NCBI GenBank assembly: GCA_018676675.1
Contig: JABHEG010000043.1
Coordinates: 1-64,000 of the forward strand
DNA: 64,000 bases
From: Lentisphaerota bacterium
GTDB lineage: Bacteria; Verrucomicrobiota; Lentisphaeria; Oligosphaerales; JABHEG01
Reading direction: 5' to 3'
Shown here: piece by piece, positions 18,959 to 28,164 of the stretch
Numbering within the stretch: position 1 is the stretch's first letter
Layout: each line of letters opens with the position of its first letter
The notes under the pieces: generated by a model
What the model saw: the letters and a program-made list of their open reading frames with translations, nothing else
The model's database searches: none
What the model was told of the DNA's origin: nothing
Position numbers and translations under genes: made by a program

Positions 18959-21900
18959 ATGCCTCGTCTACTAGCAGCCGCCGTTCTTAGCGCCCTCGCC
19001 ACGTCCACGTGCACTGCCTCTGCCCAAGCTCATCCCTACGCCACCAACCATCGCTGTCGCGTTGATGCGGCACGTCAGATCCCCCTCATTACGGGCAACA
19101 GACCACAGGCGGAAATCGTGGTGCCTCCGGACGCGGGATCCGTGGCGGCGTTTGCCGCTGAGGAGATTCAGACGCTCCTACAGGCATGCACAGGAGCCAA
19201 GTTGCCAATCGTGCCTGAACCCGACGGCGGCAAACCTGCCATCCATCTGGGAGCCACCACACTGGCTTCCACGAACGGAATCGACGGCGCGGCACTCCCC
19301 CGGGACGCCTTTATCATCAAGAGCGTGGGCAACAACATCTTCATCGCTGGACGCGACGACAAGGAGCGTGAGCCCAAACGCGGGATGTACCTGTGGGGAG
19401 CTCTCTATGAACGCGGCACGCTATTCGGAGCCTACGAGTTCCTCGAACGCTTCGCCGGAGTGCGCTTCTTCTTTCCCGGCAAGGTGGGCACCGTCACTCC
19501 GAAGCAGGCCGACTTGCACGTCCCGGCAATGGACATCTACGAAGCCCCGGACTTTGACCAACGCGGACTCCGATTCTCCGGCGACACACAACTGCCCGAC
19601 GGTACACGGCTGGTCGACGACCGCTGGACCTGGACTCTGATGAATCTGCGCTGGCGCTACGGGACGCGCTACATCCCCTGCTGCCATGGGCTGACCCGCC
19701 GCGGCTACCTGAAACGCTTCGGCCACACCAACCCCGAGTACTTCGCCATCCTGGCCAATGGGAAGCGTGACAGCAATCCCAATATCCATGGCCACCGGGG
19801 ACACATTGACTACATGAACGAAGGTTTCCTGAACGAGGTCTATCTCGATGCGGAAGCCTACCTGACCGGAAAACCCGCGGCCTCGCGCGGCATTCTGACC
19901 AGTCGAGGGAGGATCGCCTATGATCCCTCGAGCCACCAACCCGGCTACGTCGATCTCTGTCCGCAAGACGGGCTGAGCAAGAGCAACTGGGACCATTCGC
20001 CGCACAGCTGGCCATACTGGGAACAAGGGCGCCAATCTGACCTTATCTGGGGGTACGTCTGCAGAATCGCCAATCGCCTGAAACGGAACGGCGTTTCGGG
20101 TTACGTGACCTGCTTCGCCTACGGCTGCTACCGGGATGTGCCAAGCAGCGACCTCGACATCCCTGACAACGTACTCGTTCAGGTCTGTACTCGCGGTCCG
20201 TGGAACGACCCGATCCCAGAGCTGCGCCGCCGCAACGACGAGCTCATCAAGGCCTGGAACCAGAGAATCAAGACCGGCAAAGTCTGGCTCTGGAACTACA
20301 TGCATGACTACAACGGCAACACACCCAAGGGCGTTCCCCCAGTCAGTACGCAGCTGATCTCCACGTACTACAGCCGCCTTGCCCCGCACATTCGCGGGGC
20401 ACGCTCACAGGGCAGCAACTACTACCTCCTCTTCAACTACCTCAACAACTATGTGTTCTACAAGACTGCCTGGAACACGCAGACCGACGTCAATGCCCTC
20501 ATGCGGGACCACAACAGCGCGCTCTTCGGTCCGGCAGCCAAGACGATGGGGACGTTCCTCGCTCGAATCGAGGACCTCTGGACCAACCAGACACTGGGAG
20601 AAACCCGCGACACAGCCCTCGGCCCAATGCCGGTGCCCAGGACAGACGAGGAAGTCTGGGACGAGATCTACACTGATGCCGTCATGACGGAGCTTACGGA
20701 ACACCTCGACAAAGCCTGCCAACAGGCGAACGGCGACTCTGCCGCGCTGGAGCGCGTGAACTTCTTCCAGGTCAAGTTCTTAGGCGAAATACAGCGTCAG
20801 CGGAAGGCCTACTTCGACCGCGTCGGGACCGTTCGTGACTTGAGCCACGAGGTCGCCCAGCGCCCCGCAGCGAACCCAATCATCATCGATGGCCAACTGG
20901 ACGACGCGGCCTGGGCCACAGCCAAGCCCATCTACCTGGTACCCAATGATGGCAGCGATCCCCGCGTGAGCACAGCCGTAAGGGTAGTGTGGGATGACGA
21001 TATGCTCTATGTGAGTTACGACTGCGAAGAGCCCAGGCCCCGGGATCTGCTCGTGAACACCACGACCAACGATGATCTGAACATGTGGCGGGATTCCGCC
21101 GTCGAGATCTTCCTCAACCCGTCTGAGGACCGCACCACCTACTACCACCTGATCATCAACGCCGGAGGGCACACCGCAGACAGCAAGGTGACCCGCAAGG
21201 GCGCCCGACTTGTCAAGGAGGACATTGACCGTTCCTGGCAAAGCGCCGCCACCGTCCGGACACGCGTGTCCGAAGACCGATGGATAGCTGAAGCCGCGAT
21301 TCCGGTGAAAGCCCTGAGTGATGTCCCGCTCGTTCCGGGAGCATCATGGGTAGCCAACATGAACCGCAGCCGGAACATTGCGACAACGGACAAAGCAGAC
21401 AACCAGTTCATGACCTGGAGTCCCTTCCTGCAGAAGAGCTTCCATGACATCAGCCGTTTCGGTAGCCTGCGATTCGTGACCATCTTGGCAGACCCCGGAA
21501 AGGCCACGGTCCGCAATGGCAGCTTTGAGGACCTCGACGACAAGGGAAGGCCCGCCGATTGGCACTTCCCCAGAAACCTGCCCGCTGAAGGGAAGGAGGG
21601 TGCCTTCCTGGACACGACAACCTACCGCGAAGGCAGGCAAAGCGTGCGCATCGAAAACGACACCCAACGACGCGTGATTGTGAGCCAGATTGGTCTGCCA
21701 GGCGAAGGCGGACAACTCGAGACCGGGAAGCGCTATCGCCTGAGCTTCTTCATCAGAGGAAAGGACATCGTGCGCCTGGAAAACGGCAACCCGAAGTTCC
21801 ACGGTGCTTACGCCAACGTCTGGTCACACCGCAACGTCTTCTTCCCTCCGACCAAGAAGTATACCGGCACGTTCGGATGGAAGAAGCAGGCCTTCGAGTT

Positions 21901-22021
21901 CACCTCGATGCCGCCTCTCAAGGGCGTAACCAAAGTCCCTCCCGACTACATCCGCTTTGGCCTTCAAGACGTCAGTGGAACGGTCTGGGTTGACGATGTG
22001 CGCATTGAGGAGATCGAGTGA
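18959..22021 (+). CDS. DUF4838 protein with CBM9 and further CBM
   Basis: This is a protein of 1020 residues. The start at 18959 is chosen because a signal peptide follows (MPRLLAAAVLSALATS, cleavage near SAQA); the upstream extension overlaps the sulfatase and looks non-coding. The N-terminal alpha/beta domain (VVPPDAGSVAAFAAEEIQ) and long central part match DUF4838. At ~640-860 a CBM9-like sandwich opens with IIDGQLDDAAWATA and carries AVEIFLNPSED. The last ~170 residues form another beta-sandwich resembling CBM4/9-type carbohydrate binding (NGSFEDLDDKGRPADWHF). It is the longer paralog of the protein at 5520-8069. It probably binds and perhaps cleaves an extracellular glycan; the reaction is not known for the family. 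Confidence 0.8.
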   Translation: MPRLLAAAVLSALATSTCTASAQAHPYATNHRCRVDAARQIPLITGNRPQAEIVVPPDAGSVAAFAAEEIQTLLQACTGAKLPIVPEPDGGKPAIHLGATTLASTNGIDGAALPRDAFIIKSVGNNIFIAGRDDKEREPKRGMYLWGALYERGTLFGAYEFLERFAGVRFFFPGKVGTVTPKQADLHVPAMDIYEAPDFDQRGLRFSGDTQLPDGTRLVDDRWTWTLMNLRWRYGTRYIPCCHGLTRRGYLKRFGHTNPEYFAILANGKRDSNPNIHGHRGHIDYMNEGFLNEVYLDAEAYLTGKPAASRGILTSRGRIAYDPSSHQPGYVDLCPQDGLSKSNWDHSPHSWPYWEQGRQSDLIWGYVCRIANRLKRNGVSGYVTCFAYGCYRDVPSSDLDIPDNVLVQVCTRGPWNDPIPELRRRNDELIKAWNQRIKTGKVWLWNYMHDYNGNTPKGVPPVSTQLISTYYSRLAPHIRGARSQGSNYYLLFNYLNNYVFYKTAWNTQTDVNALMRDHNSALFGPAAKTMGTFLARIEDLWTNQTLGETRDTALGPMPVPRTDEEVWDEIYTDAVMTELTEHLDKACQQANGDSAALERVNFFQVKFLGEIQRQRKAYFDRVGTVRDLSHEVAQRPAANPIIIDGQLDDAAWATAKPIYLVPNDGSDPRVSTAVRVVWDDDMLYVSYDCEEPRPRDLLVNTTTNDDLNMWRDSAVEIFLNPSEDRTTYYHLIINAGGHTADSKVTRKGARLVKEDIDRSWQSAATVRTRVSEDRWIAEAAIPVKALSDVPLVPGASWVANMNRSRNIATTDKADNQFMTWSPFLQKSFHDISRFGSLRFVTILADPGKATVRNGSFEDLDDKGRPADWHFPRNLPAEGKEGAFLDTTTYREGRQSVRIENDTQRRVIVSQIGLPGEGGQLETGKRYRLSFFIRGKDIVRLENGNPKFHGAYANVWSHRNVFFPPTKKYTGTFGWKKQAFEFTSMPPLKGVTKVPPDYIRFGLQDVSGTVWVDDVRIEEIE

Positions 22022-22489
22022 GCCATGCTTCAGCTGAGCGTCGCAGATGTGACCGCAGCCCAACGTATCACCAATGCCGTGTAGGCTACCACGACCCACC
22101 AGGAACCGACCTGGCTGATCCAGCGACATTCAATGATGCGTTGGCCCGGATCAGGCTTCAGGTATCTGATGTCTGGCTTCAGGCTCAAATCCTGACGCCT
22201 GAACACTGAGACCTGCCCCCCGGTTTACAGCACTATCCATGACCGGATCAGTAGCCCCCCGAAGCCACCTTCAGGACATCCCCGGGGACCATCGTCCATC
22301 ATCCTCCGGAACCCGCCGCGCATGCCTACCTGGAAGTCCAAAGGGAAAAAGTATCCCCAACCCGTAGACACTTCTCTTCCCTTCCCGTTTAGACACACAT
22401 GCGGGACGCCGAACAGCACGTCGTCCGGTCAGAGAACACAGACACTGGCCACCGAGTGGCGCTCAATCGATAATCGGAGGGATACAGAG
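22022..22489. promoter_or_regulatory. Leader region upstream of the PqqD/ATP-grasp block
   Basis: This 468-nt stretch has no convincing gene; I looked specifically for a short peptide precursor and found only a 19-codon frame at 22024 with no support. It must carry the promoter of the nine-gene block unless transcription reads through from upstream. Visible structure is limited to two GGCTTCAGG direct repeats around 22154-22189 and a small GCCAC/GTGGC stem-loop about 35 nt before the first start codon. Confidence 0.4.
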
Positions 22490-22726
22490 ATGTCGGCACT
22501 GACGAACCTGGCCATGAACAGCGAAGGATTCTCCTTCGATCCTGCGAGCGGCGCCTGCTACACGATGAATACGACAGCGGTCGTCATCGTGGAAGCACTG
22601 CGTCGCAAAGAGAGTGACGAGGCGATCGCCCAGCAACTCACCGAGGAGTTCGAAGTGACGCTGGACGAAGCCGTTCGTGATATTGCCGATTTCCGGCTCA
22701 GACTGCGAACACTCAAGCTTGCGTGA
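22490..22726 (+). CDS. PqqD-like peptide-binding (RRE) protein
   Basis: This is a protein of 78 residues with GGAGG about 10 nt before the ATG; the frame extends upstream but that part is not protein-like. It has the PqqD pattern: a short beta-hairpin region (LAMNSEGFSFDPASGACY), the conserved LNxTA-like MNTTAVVIVEAL helix, then two helices (DEAIAQQLTEEFE and DEAVRDIADFRLRL). PqqD-type domains bind leader peptides and deliver them to modifying enzymes in RiPP pathways. No radical-SAM or other usual partner is near. Instead an ATP-grasp gene starts 9 nt later, with its ribosome site overlapping this stop codon. Its likely ligand here is either an unseen peptide or the N-terminal extension of the PLP enzyme two genes downstream. 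Confidence 0.8.
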   Translation: MSALTNLAMNSEGFSFDPASGACYTMNTTAVVIVEALRRKESDEAIAQQLTEEFEVTLDEAVRDIADFRLRLRTLKLA

Positions 22727-22735
22727 GGTAAGAGC

Positions 22736-23776
22736 ATGGCGGCCATACGGGTGGGAGTATCAGGAATCAGTGCGATGGACAATCCCGGTCCGGGCATTGG
22801 TGTCGCTCGCAGCCTCCGTGAGAGTCCGGATCTGGACGTGGAAATCGTTGGGCTGGCCTACGACTCCATGGAGCCCGGCGTCTACATGGACTGGATCGTG
22901 GACAAGAGCTACATCGTCCCATACCCATCGGGCAGCGCCAGTGCGTACCTGGCACGTCTGCTCCACATCAAGGAGAACCACGGGCTGGATCTCATTATCC
23001 CCTGCCTGGACGCTGAGCTTCCCTTCTTCATCAAGTACGCTGACGAACTTGACGCTCACGGCATTCGTACGTTCCTCCCGACCATGAAACAGTTCAAACT
23101 GCGGGGTAAGGATCGCCTGGGCCTGATGGCCGAACGGATTGGTGTGGACCTTCCTAAGACCGAGGTGGTAACGAGCATTGATACGCTCGTGAAGGCCGTG
23201 GAGGACATCGGCCTCCCGGTGATGGTCAAGGGAAGCCTCTACCAGGCCTACCGTGCCTCGACGACTCAGGAGGCGATCGGCCACTTCAGCCGGCTGGTCG
23301 CGAAGTGGGGATACCCGGTCATCGTCCAGGAAATCGTCTCGGGGGACGAGGTGAATGTCATCGGTCTGGGCGACGGGAAAGGCGAAAATCTCGGTTTGGT
23401 CGGCATCAAGAAACTATCCGTGACCTCTCTGGGCAAGATTTGGACGGGGGTGACGATCCGCAACGAACGCATGCTGTCGGCCGCCCGTCGCTTCGTGGAG
23501 CAGTTCCAGTGGCGTGGCCCGTTTGAGCTGGAGTGCATCTCTTCGGGAGACGAGCTCTATCTCATCGAGCTCAACCCTCGCTTCCCGGCGTGGCTGTACT
23601 TCGCGACATCCGTTGGGGCCAACATGCCGGCTCAACTGCTCCGCTCCTGCCTGAACATGCCGGTCGCCGCCACCAACGGATACGACGCGGGGAAGCTGTT
23701 TGTGCGTTACACCTACGAACTGGTCACTGATATGGCAACATTCCAGGCACTTACGGTGCGAGGAGAAACACCATGA
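22736..23776 (+). CDS. ATP-grasp ligase (CarB/PylC-like)
   Basis: This is a protein of 346 residues with no signal peptide. Residues 1-125 form the pre-ATP-grasp alpha/beta domain (IRVGVSGISAMDNPGPG, then LDLIIPCLDAELPFF). ATP-binding lysine K165 is in PVMVKGSLY, and the metal-binding set E278, N280, R282 is in LIELNPRFPAW. The fold class joins a carboxylate to an amine or other nucleophile through an acyl phosphate. The closest flavour by motif is the carbamoyl-phosphate-synthase/PylC group that works on amino acids or small peptides. GAGG overlaps the preceding stop codon, 7 nt before the ATG, and the stop overlaps the next start by 4 nt (ATGA). It is therefore tightly coupled to a peptide-binding protein and to a PLP decarboxylase-like enzyme. 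The substrate is unknown. Confidence 0.85.
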   Translation: MAAIRVGVSGISAMDNPGPGIGVARSLRESPDLDVEIVGLAYDSMEPGVYMDWIVDKSYIVPYPSGSASAYLARLLHIKENHGLDLIIPCLDAELPFFIKYADELDAHGIRTFLPTMKQFKLRGKDRLGLMAERIGVDLPKTEVVTSIDTLVKAVEDIGLPVMVKGSLYQAYRASTTQEAIGHFSRLVAKWGYPVIVQEIVSGDEVNVIGLGDGKGENLGLVGIKKLSVTSLGKIWTGVTIRNERMLSAARRFVEQFQWRGPFELECISSGDELYLIELNPRFPAWLYFATSVGANMPAQLLRSCLNMPVAATNGYDAGKLFVRYTYELVTDMATFQALTVRGETP

Positions 23777-25185
23777 GGAAAGAGTACGAGAGGCCGGTCA
23801 TCACCAAACTTCAGAGCGGCCTGATGAACAAATTCGGGGGCAGTCCTGCCTATTCACGCAAAGTAAAGGAGAGCATTGCCGGGGTGTCGATCGACGATCT
23901 CGTATCCCGTCACGGATCCCCACTGTTTGTGTTTTCCGAGCGAGCCATCAGGCGCCGGTGCCACCACGTGCACAGCGCCTACTCGACCCGCTACCCCAAT
24001 GTGACCTTCGCGTGGTCGTACAAGACGAACTACCTGGATGCAGTCTGTGCGATCATGCATCAGGAGGGGGCCCTCGCTGAAGTGGTGTCGTCCATGGAAT
24101 ACGACAAGGCACGCCGCCTGGGGGTACCCGGGGATCAGATCATCTTCAATGGCCCGTACAAACCGATGGACGCTCTGGAGCGGGCCGTGTCGGAAGGGGC
24201 ACAGATCAACATCGACCACCTCGATGAACTCCAGGATCTCGAAGTCCTCGCCACTCGACTCGAGCGGAAGATCAGTGTGGGACTTCGGCTGAATCTCGAT
24301 GCCGGCATCCACCCTCAGTGGTCACGGTTCGGGTTCAATCTCGAGTCCGGACAGGCCGCGGACGCTGCCAAACGCCTGGTGAACGGCGGCAAACTCACCA
24401 TCAATGCACTGCACTGTCACATTGGGACTTTCATCCTCGAACCCTCCGCCTACGCCCGGCAGGTGGAGAAGATGGTCGACTTCGCCTACGAGTTGCAGGA
24501 CAGCTTCGGGATGTCCATCGAGCGGATTGACGTCGGCGGGGGACTGCCGTCATGCAGTCGGCTCAAAGGGACCATGTTCGCACCGGAACTGTCAGTTCCG
24601 TCAGTCGACCAATTTGCAGAAGAGCTGTGCGATGCCCTGTCCCGTAGGCTGCGTCCGGGGGACTGCCCGGAACTAATTCTGGAATCAGGCCGAGCCATGA
24701 TCGATGAAGCCGGGTGGCTGATCACAACTGTCGAGGCATCCAAGAGGCTCCCCGAGGGAATCCGAGCTTACATCCTCGACGCCGGCGTAAACACCCTGTT
24801 CACCTCGTTCTGGTACAAGTTCAATGTCGAGATCGACCGGGAGGTCAACGGCGTCAACGAAACGTCCGTCCTCTACGGTCCTCTGTGCATGAACATCGAC
24901 GTGCTCGACGACGGCATCCCGTTGCCCCCCCTGAGCCGGGGAACACGCCTCATCTTCTCACCGGTCGGGGCCTACAACGTGACCCAGTGGATGCAGTTCA
25001 TCCACTACCGCCCCTGCGTTGTCCTGATCGGCCAGAACGGCGAAGTCGATGTCATACGGGACGGCGAGGATCTGACCGATCTGACCCGCCGGGAACGCCT
25101 CCCGGAACGGCTTGCCCTCAATGCGTTCAGCAGTTCCTCCCACGACACGCAAGGCAGCGAGCCAGTCTCCTCCGCGGACGAGTAG
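23773..25185 (+). CDS. DAP/ornithine decarboxylase-like fold III PLP enzyme
   Basis: This is a protein of 470 residues. All features of an active alanine-racemase-fold decarboxylase are present: PLP lysine K84 in WSYKTN, HCHIGT (H216), the phosphate-binding GGG at 255-257, ESGR at 304-307, catalytic-type C372 and D376 in YGPLCMNIDVL, and GAY at 399-401. Relatives decarboxylate meso-diaminopimelate, ornithine, arginine or carboxynorspermidine. Specificity cannot be read here, and ESGR replaces the usual EPGR. The first ~38 residues lie before the fold begins and read KEYERPVITKLQSGLMNKFG. This resembles the Y-x-x-P-x-L leader core recognised by PqqD-like domains in lasso-peptide systems, and a PqqD-like gene lies two genes upstream. 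Biosynthetic lysA is usually ~410-430 residues without such an extension. Confidence 0.85.
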   Translation: MRKEYERPVITKLQSGLMNKFGGSPAYSRKVKESIAGVSIDDLVSRHGSPLFVFSERAIRRRCHHVHSAYSTRYPNVTFAWSYKTNYLDAVCAIMHQEGALAEVVSSMEYDKARRLGVPGDQIIFNGPYKPMDALERAVSEGAQINIDHLDELQDLEVLATRLERKISVGLRLNLDAGIHPQWSRFGFNLESGQAADAAKRLVNGGKLTINALHCHIGTFILEPSAYARQVEKMVDFAYELQDSFGMSIERIDVGGGLPSCSRLKGTMFAPELSVPSVDQFAEELCDALSRRLRPGDCPELILESGRAMIDEAGWLITTVEASKRLPEGIRAYILDAGVNTLFTSFWYKFNVEIDREVNGVNETSVLYGPLCMNIDVLDDGIPLPPLSRGTRLIFSPVGAYNVTQWMQFIHYRPCVVLIGQNGEVDVIRDGEDLTDLTRRERLPERLALNAFSSSSHDTQGSEPVSSADE

Positions 25186-25200
25186 GCCCTTCGGAAGTCC

Positions 25201-27270
25201 ATGAAGCAACACGCCAAAGCCATACTCCACAGCTACCCGGAGATCCTCTTCCTCCAGGGCGGAGCGACGGGCGTTGCCATACTGGCAGTCACGTTGCTGA
25301 ATCCAAACGTGGGGCTGGCCGGGGTCATCTCGGTGGTGGCGGCCTATGCTCTTGCCCGACTCATCAACATGGACAAGGAATTCCTGGCCTCAGGATTCTA
25401 CACGTACAACCCGTTGCTGGTGGGGCTCTCCGTGGGGTACCTGTTCAGGCTTGCACCGCTGACCGTGTTCTTCGCCATTGCCGCGGGAATGCTGGCATTT
25501 GTGGTCACGGCGTTCCTGGCGCACGTGCTACGCACATACCTCGTGCTGCCGGTTCTGAGCCTGCCGTTCGTCGTGGTCAGCTCGCTTGTCTACCTCGCAT
25601 CTCTGCGTTACAGCAACCTCCTCGTGGCTGCCCCCGGAAGCACGCGTCTTCTTGCGTCGGACTGGAATCTACCGGTGTGGCTCTCGGGCTTCTTTCTGTC
25701 CTTCGGGGCCATCCTTTTCGCCCCGAGCGTGCTTGTCGGGGCAATCTTCAGCCTGATCGTTTTCCGTGCATCGCGCATCCTGTTCATGCTGGCCATCGTC
25801 GGGTACTATGCGGGTGCGTGCATGCGATGGCTCATGCTCGGCTCAGGCACACAGGCGTTCGCCGACCCGTACAGCTTCAACTTCATCCTCATCGCCATGG
25901 CGGTGGGAGGCGTGTTCCTGGTTCCCTCCCTCGGCAGCTATCTCGTGGCTCTGGTGGCTGTGGGAACAGCCACTATCGTGCTGGATGCGGCTGTGGTGTT
26001 CCTGTCCTATTGCGGATTGCCGGTTTTCACGCTGCCCTTCAACCTGATCTCCCTGGGCTTCATCTACGTCCTGGGACTGGCCGGATCCCCCCTGATTGCC
26101 AGAAGCATGGGCCGGACACCCGAAGAAACACTGGAGAACCATCTCAGCAATCGCTTGCGCTACCGTGGAGAGGCCCGCAAACTGCAGTTGCCGTTCGCCG
26201 GAGCCTGGACCGTATGGCAAGGGGTTGACGGCCAATGGACGCACAAGGGCAACTGGCGGTACGCCTTTGACTTCGTGATCACCGACGACGAGGGGCAGAC
26301 GCACCGGAACAGTGGTGTAGTCCTGGACGACTACTACGCCTTCCGCAAGCCTGTGTTGTCGCCGGTGCGCGGTCGTGTTGTCCAAGTGGTCTCAGACCTC
26401 CCCGACACCCCGATCGGCAGCCCGGACACCGGGAACAACTGGGGAAACGTCGTTCTCATCCAGGACACTGCCGGGCTATACGTCGAGCTCTCTCATTTCG
26501 CGGCGGATTCGATCTGCGTGGCGGAAGGTGACTGGCTGGAGCCAGGCGCGCCGCTCGGCTTATGCGGCAACTCAGGCTATTCGCCGCAGCCGCACATTCA
26601 CATCCAGGTCCAGGACACCGACGTCATCGGTGCCGCGACGCTCCCATCCAGCTTCATCAGCTATGCCGAAGGCAGCACACACCAGGCCAACAACGTCCCT
26701 CAACAGGGGCAGACGATAGAGACGCTGCGGGTGGACAAGGAGCTGGACAGGTACACGAGCCTCGTCCTCGATGACGTTCTCGAATACGCCGTCCTGCGGA
26801 ATGGAGAGGAAATAGACCGAATCCAGCTGACCGTCGGCATGGCGCCTGATGGTACCTTCTACATGTCCTCGAGACGAGGCAAGCTCTACTTCGGCAAGCA
26901 CGACCACACCTTCTTCATCTACCGCACAACCGGGGACGATCGTTACCTGAACATGCTCTTCCAGGCTCTCCCGCGGCTGCCCCTGGGCTACCGCCCGGGG
27001 CTGTGCTGGGATGACTTTGTCCCCGTCGGTGTCGCCACATCCGGCGTGCAGCGCCCGCTGATCCGCTTCCTCTCCTCGTTCTGGCCGAAGCTCGGCCGTG
27101 TGCGCGTAACCCAGCGGTTCCTGACCCGAACCGAAGTCGAGTCGACCATCGAGTCGAAGCTGCCGCGAGTCAGCATGTCCGCCCGCATCCGGGTCGACAG
27201 CCGTCTGGGTATCGCATCGATTCGAGTGAATGAACTGGAATTGGTGAAGGTGGACCATGAAGAGAGCTGA
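25201..27270 (+). CDS. Urea-transporter-type channel fused to M23 peptidase domain
   Basis: This is a protein of 689 residues. Residues ~15-305 are strongly hydrophobic with the internally duplicated urea-transporter pattern: YNPLLVGLSVGYLF (N70-P71) in the first half and FNFILIAMAVGGVF in the second. Residues ~330-480 form an M23/LytM domain with the zinc ligands apparently intact: H348 and D357 in THKGNWRYAFDF, and H465 and H467 in QPHIHIQV. The remaining ~200 residues are beta-rich and unrecognised. Urea transporters pass urea and similar small polar amides; M23 domains cut peptidoglycan cross-bridges. The fusion places a wall-cutting or wall-binding domain on a small-solute channel, presumably on the periplasmic face. 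It starts 15 nt after the PLP enzyme and overlaps the next gene by 14 nt, so it belongs to the same transcript. Confidence 0.85.
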   Translation: MKQHAKAILHSYPEILFLQGGATGVAILAVTLLNPNVGLAGVISVVAAYALARLINMDKEFLASGFYTYNPLLVGLSVGYLFRLAPLTVFFAIAAGMLAFVVTAFLAHVLRTYLVLPVLSLPFVVVSSLVYLASLRYSNLLVAAPGSTRLLASDWNLPVWLSGFFLSFGAILFAPSVLVGAIFSLIVFRASRILFMLAIVGYYAGACMRWLMLGSGTQAFADPYSFNFILIAMAVGGVFLVPSLGSYLVALVAVGTATIVLDAAVVFLSYCGLPVFTLPFNLISLGFIYVLGLAGSPLIARSMGRTPEETLENHLSNRLRYRGEARKLQLPFAGAWTVWQGVDGQWTHKGNWRYAFDFVITDDEGQTHRNSGVVLDDYYAFRKPVLSPVRGRVVQVVSDLPDTPIGSPDTGNNWGNVVLIQDTAGLYVELSHFAADSICVAEGDWLEPGAPLGLCGNSGYSPQPHIHIQVQDTDVIGAATLPSSFISYAEGSTHQANNVPQQGQTIETLRVDKELDRYTSLVLDDVLEYAVLRNGEEIDRIQLTVGMAPDGTFYMSSRRGKLYFGKHDHTFFIYRTTGDDRYLNMLFQALPRLPLGYRPGLCWDDFVPVGVATSGVQRPLIRFLSSFWPKLGRVRVTQRFLTRTEVESTIESKLPRVSMSARIRVDSRLGIASIRVNELELVKVDHEES

Positions 27271-28111
27271 GATACTGCTAATCGTGTCGGCATTCGTCGC
27301 CGTCGCGTGCCCGGCCGGGGAGAAGACGCGACTGGATGCTGCCGTCTATGGGGGAGCGGTCGACTACAAACACTCCGACATCAAAGACGATGCGCACGTC
27401 AGCGGCATCTACCTGTACCTGGGACACGGACTGAACCATCTGCTCGAAATGGAGGTAGACAGGCTGACGATCGACTACAGCAACGCTGACGTGGTGCGCC
27501 AGTGGGATCTGACAACGGTCTACTCCCACTTCGGCCTGTGGCCCTGGCGGCTCCGTCTGGGGGCGCATGCCATCAGCGGAGACGATGACGTCACCGACGG
27601 AGCCTGGACTGCTTTTCTTGGCGCCCACTACCAGCACGAGCAGACCTGGGGAGCAGGAATCGACGGCTACCTGACCACATACGACCAGTATCCCCCAAGC
27701 TTCCTGGCCCAACAGGTGACCGTACACGCAGGGATGACACTGTGGCGCGGCTGGGACCATCGTGTTCAGGGGGAAGTACGGGGGCACTGGATACATCTCG
27801 ACAATGACGTTGGCTTGGGGCAGAAGACGTTTCTCTCGGTCGAGGAGCACCTGACCCTCCTGGCTGGAGCCTGGAGTCTGTCCGGATTCATGTGGCAGGG
27901 CGAGCAGGCGTTCGCCGTCCGAGGCGATGGGTTTGTGGTCTACAGCGTGGCGGAAGAACACACCGGCGGCTTCGGCATCGCGCTATCCCGTTCCCTCGGC
28001 AGGCGTGACACACTCGAGCTCCGCGTGAGCCGCGAGACCTTCAGACACCTGGGACTCAGTAGCACAGTTCACGCCGACAGCATCTCCCTGCTGTTCAGAC
28101 ACACGTTTTGA
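27257..28111 (+). CDS. Predicted outer-membrane beta-barrel protein
   Basis: This is a protein of 284 residues with a signal peptide (MKRAEILLIVSAFVAVAC, a Cys before PAGE that could also be a lipobox). The mature part is a run of alternating polar and aromatic/hydrophobic strands (GIYLYLGHGLNHLLEMEVDRL, a 20-residue-scale pattern repeated throughout). It ends in SISLLFRHTF, with the terminal Phe needed by the BAM machinery. I count roughly a dozen candidate strands, which fits a small barrel; the general form is YaiO-like, but that name is only a guess. It overlaps the channel/M23 gene by 14 nt and is followed by a TPR gene, so it may give the system an exit route or a surface anchor. Confidence 0.7.
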   Translation: MKRAEILLIVSAFVAVACPAGEKTRLDAAVYGGAVDYKHSDIKDDAHVSGIYLYLGHGLNHLLEMEVDRLTIDYSNADVVRQWDLTTVYSHFGLWPWRLRLGAHAISGDDDVTDGAWTAFLGAHYQHEQTWGAGIDGYLTTYDQYPPSFLAQQVTVHAGMTLWRGWDHRVQGEVRGHWIHLDNDVGLGQKTFLSVEEHLTLLAGAWSLSGFMWQGEQAFAVRGDGFVVYSVAEEHTGGFGIALSRSLGRRDTLELRVSRETFRHLGLSSTVHADSISLLFRHTF

Positions 28112-28164
28112 CGGCTGCCCCGTCGCCGGACACCAGCGACGGGCACAAGAGAAGGAAACAGGCA

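Noticed and set aside
22024..22083. Short frame upstream of the PqqD-like gene as a RiPP precursor
   Set aside because: Only 19 codons, directly abutting the previous gene, no ribosome site and no leader/core pattern.
24714..26228. 504-codon plus-strand open frame across the PLP enzyme and channel genes
   Set aside because: It crosses two well-supported genes in another frame and is Arg/Pro/His-rich, typical of a GC-rich shadow frame.
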